Shown piece after piece: positions 57,303 through 64,000 of a DNA stretch of 64,000 nucleotides. Source of the stretch: Coenobita brevimanus (taxonomy: Eukaryota; Arthropoda; Malacostraca; Decapoda; Coenobitidae); assembly GCA_032717465.1 (NCBI GenBank), contig CM064697.1, positions 5,895,033 to 5,959,032 of the forward strand. Reading direction: 5' to 3'. A model generated the notes under the pieces. It did no database searches and had not been told where the DNA came from. It saw only the letters and a list, made by a program, of their open reading frames with translations. Made by a program: the position numbers and the translations under genes. Position 1 is the first letter of the stretch. Every line of letters begins with the position of its first letter.

Positions 57303-57380
57303 TTTTTCTTGCGTCTTCCTCACGATTACGTTCAATCTAAGAAAGGCCGCTGGGACTGATGAGACTAATGAAGGCTATAG

Positions 57381-57405
57381 CTAATCCCCCAGTTCAAAAG
57401 ATCTC

Positions 57406-57407
<2 letters not shown>
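57381..57407 (+). mobile_element. TTAA-bounded MITE-like repeat, copy 28 (left end only)
   Basis: CTAATCCCCCAGTTCAAAAG then ATCTCT, after which the sequence becomes (AC)n. Confidence 0.5.

Positions 57408-57462
<55 letters not shown>
57408..57462. repeat. (AC)n microsatellite
   Basis: 27 AC units following the MITE left end. Confidence 0.97.
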
Positions 57463-57464
<2 letters not shown>

Positions 57465-57934
57465 AAAGAAAAAGAAAACGAAAAACAAGGTTGCAAGAGC
57501 TAAATAAAACATAGGGTAACAGATATAGCGGGTTGTACAACTAATTTTTCGGACTGGAACCCAAACTCCTTATATCAAATCTGGCGTTATTAGACGTAGG
57601 CGTGAATCCAGGGTCCGTATTCTCGTCGGTTAAGGAAGCTGTCTAACGCCTCTTCGTAAGCAGTTTATTTTGTTTATTACACAGTACTGTCATCATCTCT
57701 TTCACTTAAATCACTCTAATATCACCATACTCTGCAAAAATAACTTAAACAAAAACGATATTAGCCAGCCATATCCAAAAATAAATGGGTAAGGAAGTGG
57801 TGTTAGGGTGCAGTATTATTCAGTACCTTTGGCTACAACAATAACACCACAATGCACCAGGGACCCACGGAATCTAATCCCTTATGCTAAACGCTAGTCA
57901 CTATTTTTTACGCACGTTAATGGAGCCTGGCGCC
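57463..57934. other. Unique spacer
   Basis: CGTATTCTCGTCGGTTAAGG at about 57620 looks like a repeat-element end, but no partner end was found. Confidence 0.4.
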
Positions 57935-58308
57935 GGAACGGAAAAATACATCGACACAAATGAATTACCGAGGAAGACAACGGAGGAGAAAATCTGAGAG
58001 GGACTGTGTTAGACGAGGCTAGGTTAGGTTTGGTTAGGTTAAGTTAATTAATTATATTATAGAGATATACAACAGTAGAAGAGAAATGTATGAGAGTGGG
58101 CAAGTTGAGTTAGCTAAGTTACATTAGGTTAGGTTAGACTAATTTGAAGATTATTTTAGGTTTGGCAATGTTAAGTTAGGTTAGGTATTTTAAAGTTAAA
58201 GGAACGCGCGTCTTGAAGAGGAGGAATACATCAACACAAATGATTTACCGAGAGAGAAACACCGTAAGCGAACATCTGAGAGTGTGTGTGTGTGTGTGTT
58301 AGAGGAAC
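57935..58308 (+). repeat. Direct duplication flanking a TTAGG-like tract
   Basis: Copies at about 57935-58018 and 58216-58308 (280 bp apart) share AATACATCGACACAAATGA, TTACCGAG and CATCTGAGAG; the second has a (GT)n expansion at 58282-58299. Between them lies the TTAGG-like tract. Confidence 0.88.
58018..58195. repeat. Degenerate (TTAGG)n / (GGTTA)n tract
   Basis: GGCTAGGTTAGGTTTGGTTA at the left and CATTAGGTTAGGTTAG plus TAAGTTAGGTTAGGTA at the right. TTAGG is the usual arthropod telomere unit. Here it is short and decayed, so interstitial. Confidence 0.7.
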
Positions 58309-58471
58309 ATGGAGTGGGGGTGTCGGGAAAGTGATGTCTGAAGCCTGCACGCGGAAAATTATTCATGCGAGGTGTCCGGCCCATACCACTCGATCATAAA
58401 ACGTCTCATTTGGAATAGTTTACGGGTTTTAGAATGTCTGAGGATGTACCGACAAGCGACAGGGGGTTTGA

Positions 58472-58601
58472 ACAGCTGGCCAAGGCAACACACAGGCGAA
58501 GGGGGTGGCTGGTGAAGGAGTGGAGTGAATGAAGAGACAGCTGGCCAGGGCAACGTACAGGCAAAGGGGGTGGTTGGTGAAGGAATGGATAGAGTGAAGA
58601 G
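58472..58601 (+). repeat. 65-bp tandem duplication
   Basis: Two adjacent units (58472-58536, 58537-58601) begin ACAGCTGGCCAAGGCAAC and ACAGCTGGCCAGGGCAAC and both continue GGGGGTGG..GGTGAAGGA. Confidence 0.95.
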
Positions 58602-58605
58602 AATG

Positions 58606-58692
58606 ATAACTTCTTCAGTCGCTAGTCTTTTTTTCGTATTTCATTTTGTTACCTCCAGACGATTTTGTTTTGTTAAGTGGTGATTAGAACGG
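58606..58692 (-). mobile_element. TTAA-bounded MITE-like repeat, copy 29
   Basis: TAACTTCTTCAGTCGCTAGT at the left, GTTACCTCCAGACGATTTTG as the minus-strand core. Confidence 0.72.
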
Positions 58693-58713
58693 GAGCTGTT
58701 TGGTATACCATTC

Positions 58714-58820
58714 ATTAATCCCTCCATGAAACGGCATTCCTTTTTTTATTCACAATATCAACAGGCCATTTTCTCAGTTCAGGGGAAACCTCTCGTAGCA
58801 GAACAACCAGGATGGCTAAC
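58714..58820 (-). mobile_element. TTAA-bounded MITE-like repeat, copy 30
   Basis: TTAATCCCTCCATGAAACGG at the left, then CTCAGTTCAGGGGAAACC and TCTCGTAGCAGAAC. Same orientation as copy 29, 21 bp away. Confidence 0.72.
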
Positions 58821-59160
58821 TGACATCCCCTGATATCTGATTGGAAAAAATGGTTAGATGTGAGATTGCTTGAACTGAGAATGAGAAAGGGAGGTTGTGT
58901 TGTTACTGGGGGGCTGGAGGGATAACCGATTTAAGGAAGATAAGGTTTAATGTCAGTATAAGGAGTCGGGTTGCAACTGTAACTGTGGAAAAGAGAGAAA
59001 GAGAGAAAGGGACTGAACTATCTCTGGGTGGAGCAGAAACAGGGAGGAGGGTCCGAGGGGGCGTGATATATGAACCTAGACTGACAATTACGAGTCTTGT
59101 TGGCGGTGAACGGAAGGCCTATTTTCTTTTAGTGTTGTGGGGACCTGAGGAATAAGAAAG
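58821..59160. other. Unique spacer
   Basis: An 86-codon + frame at 58895-59155 has balanced composition but matches no family I recognise. Confidence 0.4.
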
Positions 59161-59987
59161 GACTGCGGGGAGGGGGGGACGAGCGAGATGGAGGAGAGAG
59201 GCGCGAGAAGGTCCTGGTTTTGGAATTTGTGAGGTCAGATATAATAGCCCTTGTTCCGAGGAAGGATGAGGGTTCTACTTGGCACCATGGCACTCTCACC
59301 CTAAAGCACGGAGAGGTAGGGGAGAGGAAGGGGTGGAGGGAGGCTGGGAAGGAGGGATGAGATTAGGGCGTGTGGGAGGTAGGGGAAGGGGCAACGGAAA
59401 ACAAATTAAAGTTACAAAGAAAAATCAAGAGTAAAGTAGGGGGGAGTGAGGGGTGAAGGGAGGGAGGAGAGTAAGGATGCATTGGAGTAAGGAGAGGGGC
59501 AAGAGTGGGTAGATGAAAGTTAAAGAGAAAATGTAGGAGAAGAATAAGAAGGGGAGGGTGAGAGGTGGAGGAAGGGGATGGAAGGAAGGAGATTAGGGAC
59601 GTATGGGAGGGAAAAGGAACCAGGAAGTGTACCAAAAAATTAGAATACAGTAGGAACAAAAGTCGAGGAGGGTGAGGGGTGGTTGGAGGGACGAGAATAA
59701 GGGACTGTGGGAGCCAGAGGAAGGGGCAAGGGAGAACAGATGAGAGAAACAAGAATGAAGTAAGAGAAGTAAAAATAGAAAAGTAAATAACAGAATAGGG
59801 TTAAGACAATAAGGAGTGGAGACATCCATTTAGAGAGTAAAAGGAGAACCACATGGACTTTGTGAAGAGAAGTAATGAAGTGAGTAATAAAAATGCCTAA
59901 GATAAGGAAAACAGACGCAGGGTAAGGAGAAAATGTAGAAGCTAGAAAGAGGAATAAGAATATATATGAAGACCCGCCATGATTAAT
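59161..59987. repeat. Purine-rich stretch with degenerate ~115-bp repeats
   Basis: GGGGTGGAGGGAGG / GGGGTGAAGGGAGG / GGGGATGGAAGGAAGG blocks recur at about 110-120 bp (near 59329, 59450, 59574, 59680), each followed by GGAGGG and GGGGCAAG-type words. Confidence 0.72.
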
Positions 59988-60012
59988 GAGAGAGAGAGAG
60001 AGAGAGAGAGAG
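59988..60012. repeat. (AG)n microsatellite
   Basis: About 12 AG units. Confidence 0.93.
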
Positions 60013-60779
60013 ATGGTGTGTTGGAGGGTGGGAGTGGTTTTAGTACGTCCCTTGCACCACCGTTGGAGCGAGGCATCACCGTGGAAAAACACAGCGGGAG
60101 AGTTCTTTCTTTTGCACCCCGGCCAGAATGTGACGTTATTATCAGATTGTCCCCGATTGCACCCACCAGGACAGTCGCAGCTGCACTGATTGTGTCTGCA
60201 CAGCGAAATTATTTTTAGGCCGAAGAGAGATTACTGTGGACTGGAAATGTTCTGACGAGCAGGCAATCAATTGACTTCATGGGCAAATATACGTTAACAA
60301 TAGATGATGATTTTATCTGAATAAAGTACTTACGTTGACTTCCTTTATTTCTCGGATAAAATCTTTTCCATTGTAGCAAGCCCGTTAAGGTGGTGAGAGT
60401 TTACGTTCCCACGATCCAAAGTTGGGAAGTGAAGAAGCCACGGCATCGTAAGGGAGGGGGGGCGCATGTGCGAGACGGCCGGGTGGAGGGTAATGAGGAA
60501 CCTCTCCTGCCGTTTTATGGCTTATGAAAAATTATATTTATATCTGCGTCACCCACTTTATTCCTCGTTACGAACCTTTTACCGCGATTACCCAGCAGGC
60601 GGGGACGCTAACGAGGGAAGCGGCCGAGGGAAAATATAAATAAGAAAATGGTTGCAAAAGCAGAAGATAAACATTGAAGCGACTGCTGCCTTAAAGCCCA
60701 GGGCACCCACCGCTGTCTCGTATCTCAGGGCACGAGGATGGAGCACGGGACAACGCGAGACCAGGAGAGATAAAGCGAG
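60013..60779. other. Unique spacer
   Basis: No gene or repeat recognised. Confidence 0.45.
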
Positions 60780-61862
60780 ACAAGAATGGTCCAACTCCTT
60801 CAATCCCTCTCTGGTCCCCCTCTTAACCTGACTCCCTCTCGCCTATCCCACTTCTCTTGGCTCCCCCATTTTTTCTTATTCCCCTTCTCTTAACTCTTAT
60901 TATGTTTCTTATTCGCTTCTCTTCACAGTCTCTTTTCCTCTCGCATACCACCTCAGTTAACTCTTTTCCTTCTTCTTCTTCTTCGTTTGGCTCTTACTTC
61001 GTAGTTATCCCTTTTGTTGCAAACTCATTCCGTCTCTTAACCTACTTCTCTCTACTCTTCCTTTTGCTATCCTTCCTTCACCTCTTCTGGCGATTTATCC
61101 TCCTTCACTCTCCTCTCCTATCCATTCCTTCTTTCCTACTTAACCTCTCATCCTTTCTCCTCCTTCCCTCACCTCTCCTGACCCTTCCTCCCACTTGTCT
61201 CCCGCTCTTCAAGTCATTTTTCCCACCTCCCTCTCTACTCATGCCCTCTTCCCTCGAGTTACGATGTTGCCTTTCCCTCACCTCTCCTGACCCTTCCACC
61301 GCCATTCCTCCCACCGTCGTCTAATCCTCCCTCTGCCCATTCTCTCCACTCTTCCCACTGCTTTCCTGATCCTGTTTGCTTTGCCTTCCCCACTTTCAAG
61401 CTCCTCCTTCCTCTCCCCTTCCCCCTCTCCTTCTCGCCTCTCCAGAACCATTCTCCTCACTTACCTCCTTCATTTCCTCCCTCTCGGTGCCTCCTCTCGA
61501 GTGACCCTTCTTCTCTCCTTCGATTTTACCCCTCCGTACCCTTTCTCGTCGTCTCACCGTTCATCTCTGTCTCTCTAATAATCTCACTTCTCCATGTCAT
61601 ATTCTCCATCCCCAGCACTTTGCCTCCCTATCTGCTTCACCCTTCCCACTGTTGATCCAAATCCTCCTATCCTTTCTCATCGTTTCTCCTCCATCTCTCT
61701 CCATCCCTGATTCTTTCCCTGTCTTCACTCTCACCTCCTTGAATCCTAACCCTCCTACTCTTCCCGTCGCTTCCCTCTCTCTTTACCCTCAATCTCTTCC
61801 TCTTCTCCCTATCACCTCCATTTCCTCCCCCCCTACCTTCTCCCCTATTCGAGCACTTGTGT
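60780..61862. repeat. Pyrimidine-rich domain with a short repeated phrase
   Basis: C/T-rich. CCCTCACCTCTCCTGACCCT occurs at about 61167 and again at about 61276, followed by TCC and CCGCCATTCCTCCCAC-like sequence, so a 110-bp duplication is likely. Frames are low complexity. Confidence 0.78.
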
Positions 61863-62330
61863 AGTATTCACGATTTTTTGTTCCCGGTGGAGCAGTGGAG
61901 GTGATCATACCGTAATTCCTGGGCTGCCGGAATGACCATCGAGGGAGGGAGAGGGCGAGAGGGGGAATGAGAGTGGTAGAGAGGAGTGGGCAAGATAGAG
62001 ATACCGGGAGAGGAAAGACAAGCAAAGTAAATAATAAGTTCGAGAAGACACGAGCAGAGAGGCTGGGAGAAAAAGAAGGCGGTGAGAACAAAGAAGATAA
62101 TGAGGTAATGATTAAAAGGTGAGAAGAGGAACAGATAATGTGAAGAAAATGATAAATACAAAGGAAACTAAGAGAGAGAGTAAGACAGAGGAACAGAGAT
62201 GTTGGAAGGGAGAAGGAGGATAGTGAGACCAGAGGAAGCTAAGAATGAGGGACTGAGACAAAATGAACTAGAGAGGAACATACATTTAAGTAACGCAGAA
62301 CGGAGGAGCAAGAAAGGTACTTGTGCCCTT
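61863..62330. other. Purine-biased spacer
   Basis: A/G-rich from 61930 onward without a clear unit. Confidence 0.55.
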
Positions 62331-62855
62331 ACGACTGAACCACATAATTACTGCTAGTACTCTTTCATCAGCTGCAATTACTCGTAATCATAGTATTTAC
62401 TTGCTTTTACCACCTATTCAACGAGCTAATTCGACTCTCGCTTCATATAAATCATTCACACTATTCTTTTCATCTTTACACCTTTTTCTTGTTTGTGCGA
62501 ACTTTACTCTCACGTTTCATTTCCTTTTTACCCATTTCCTCTCATTTAGATGAGCAGCCCTTCTCCAGTGTCCGTTCTCCCCATAAACATACTTTCACAT
62601 CAGACATCATTTTTTTTTTTTTTTTTTTTAATAGTATACCCCGTACTATCAATTAGCATTCTTCTCCACCCACATTCATCAACTACCCACCATACCCTAC
62701 TCACTACTAACCCCGATGATCCCCTTAAAACTTCTTCCCCCTACAAACTACTTTCATCCATCTTCCCTTCTATATTATCCTCACCCACATTACCCTGCAA
62801 GTTCCTCCTTTTGAGATCTTCCAGTCTGTCATCACCCATGCCTTTCTTGAGACAG
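62331..62855. other. Pyrimidine/A-rich spacer with poly(T)
   Basis: Contains about 20 consecutive T at 62609-62630. No gene seen. Confidence 0.5.
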
Positions 62856-62960
62856 CCCTCATCCACATCCCCTTACATAAAACCCTCATCCACATCCCCT
62901 TACATACAATCCTCACCAATATCCTCCTTCAAACATCCCTCCCGCACATCCTCCTCCAAG
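62856..62960 (+). repeat. 27-bp minisatellite, two good and two weak units
   Basis: CCCTCATCCACATCCCCTTA plus CATAAAA at about 62856 and 62883, then decayed units. Nine-codon period, so the frame shows a 9-residue repeat. Confidence 0.88.
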
Positions 62961-63499
62961 TTGCCCTACCACACCCCCTGCCCGCACTCCATCTGTTGGC
63001 CATAACTCCACACGTGCAGCTCATGCTCGCCCGACCCCCTTCCCTACCCACGACATCCGCGCCTCCCCCACCCGACACCTCACCTCTTCTCACACTTATC
63101 ATCCCCCTCACCCTCTCCTAACCGACTGCCTAACTCCTCGTCTTGCCACATCTTCCGTTTCGATGGTGTTTTGGGAAATGACGGTTGTTGTTGCTGTATA
63201 TGGTGAAGTAAGTGATTTGTTTGTGTATATTACCACGGCTTAACTATTATTATACGTCTTAAAAAACAGTCATGTATCCAACTCGGGTCAAACATAGAAA
63301 GGTCCATTCCCTTGAGCCCATAATTCCTCCATGCGTAACAGATGACATACGTACCTTCATGTTACCTTTTGGGTGCTAATACTTCCCGTCCTTACGTATT
63401 ACATACCACGGGCTATCTCATTCAGGACTGATATGAAGTTATTATGTTTCTGTCGATTTTGTTGGTCGGTTTAGGATTGTTTGGGGAAAATTCAAATCC
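62961..63499. other. Unique spacer
   Basis: Nothing recognised. Confidence 0.45.
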
Positions 63500-63590
63500 T
63501 CAAACTGCTCCCTGTCCCAGCCTGGGATCGATCTCGCGTTCCCTTGGTCAGCACTCCAGCACCACTTCACCACCACTCTCTAGGGCCTAA
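63500..63590 (-). mobile_element. Possible tRNA-derived SINE head
   Basis: On the minus strand TGGTGAAGTGGT (63572-63561) resembles the RNA polymerase III A box and AGATCGATCC (63534-63525) the B box, 26 bases apart, a little shorter than in a tRNA. The surrounding bases (GCTGACCAAGGGAACGCG) also follow the tRNA-SINE pattern. No cloverleaf or tail was confirmed. Confidence 0.4.
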
Positions 63591-63937
63591 AATGAAATTA
63601 GCGATGTAAGTCATGTGTTGAACGCATCGGTTCGAACCCCTTTCTGTCGTGTAATGGTATTAAAAACATAGGCCAGTCACCAGCCTTTAAAAGTTTTGGA
63701 TTTGCGGGAAGCTGCTACACCTCACAAGAGGAAGTATATATGTGATTTGTTCACATAGAAATATGTCCGGCAGTTATCTAAGATATATCTTCAAAAACTT
63801 GAGTTATTGAATTTCCAGGGACTGGTACGGAATGACAGCTTCAACTTTGCTTCTGCAAAGAAAGCTACAATTGCATGCAACAGTGCATTCCAAATAATCT
63901 TAAAAAGTTCAAACTGCTCGTTTTACCAACTCACGTT

Positions 63938-63941
<4 letters not shown>
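63591..63941. other. Unique spacer with a lone B-box-like site
   Basis: GGTTCGAACCCC at about 63632 on the + strand is a perfect B-box match, but no A box at the right distance is evident. Nothing else recognised. Confidence 0.4.

Positions 63942-63976
<35 letters not shown>
63942..63976 (+). repeat. 35-base poly(A) run
   Basis: Uninterrupted A run near the right edge. It may be the tail of a retro-inserted element whose body starts upstream, but no body is recognised. Confidence 0.9.
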
Positions 63977-63978
<2 letters not shown>

Positions 63979-64000
63979 AGGGGGTTGGCTCATTCCGCAG

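Noticed and set aside
57614..57834. Possible second MITE starting GGGTCCGTATTCTCG
   Set aside because: No inverse end was found within 500 bp, so the boundaries cannot be supported.

Overview
This is non-coding eukaryotic DNA, most likely from a decapod crustacean and perhaps a crab. The inference rests on the very dense, long dinucleotide microsatellites (AG and AC runs every 1-2 kb, up to 138 bp), a non-LTR retrotransposon 3' end of a type common in decapods with a GGTAAATAC-type tail, a degenerate TTAGG tract (the arthropod telomere unit), and an A+T-rich background. I find no host protein-coding gene, rRNA, tRNA or CRISPR array that I can defend. Nearly all long open frames are translations of microsatellites or of kilobase-long pyrimidine or purine tracts (Ser/Leu/Phe/Pro-rich or Arg/Glu/Gly-rich peptides).

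Three kinds of sequence can be recognised as mobile. (1) A dispersed short repeat of about 95-105 bp, with about 30 diverged copies on both strands. It has imperfect terminal inverted repeats that begin TTAACCC and a shared core near GAATAAAATCGTCTGGTGG. It looks like a MITE family with TTAA ends, as in piggyBac-type elements, and is the best candidate here for an undescribed element. Copies occur in tandem and back-to-back groups, and several have a microsatellite inside or at an edge. (2) An internally deleted Ty3/gypsy-type LTR element at 41414-42633, with a 4-bp target duplication (ATAG), a 788-bp 3' LTR, a polypurine tract, an open reverse transcriptase fragment and only about 13 bp of the 5' LTR. 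(3) The 3' end of a non-LTR retrotransposon at 51394-52206, with one in-frame stop and a second partial copy of its own tail, lying between two (CA)n tracts. A possible tRNA-derived SINE lies near the right end (about 63500-63590, minus strand).

Layout: 1-5700 is microsatellite-rich. 5700-9110 is pyrimidine-rich on the + strand and flips at about 9115-9240 to purine-rich DNA up to 11190. 11200-36900 is mixed unique DNA with most of the MITE copies and several minisatellites (60-bp at 12.5 kb, 30-bp at 19.4 kb, 68-bp at 25.4 kb, about 165-bp at 27.7 kb, about 28-bp at 34.9 kb). 36900-40900 is a second 4-kb pyrimidine tract. 41414-42633 is the LTR element. 43870-46520 is pyrimidine-rich, 49020-51070 purine-rich, 51394-52206 the LINE, 54150-55640 pyrimidine-rich. 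55700-59000 holds more MITE copies, a TTAGG-like tract flanked by direct repeats and a 65-bp duplication. 59160-62330 alternates purine, pyrimidine and purine, and the window ends in a 35-base poly(A) run.

All calls come from reading the sequence by eye. No alignment or database search was run, so family names and copy boundaries are approximate.
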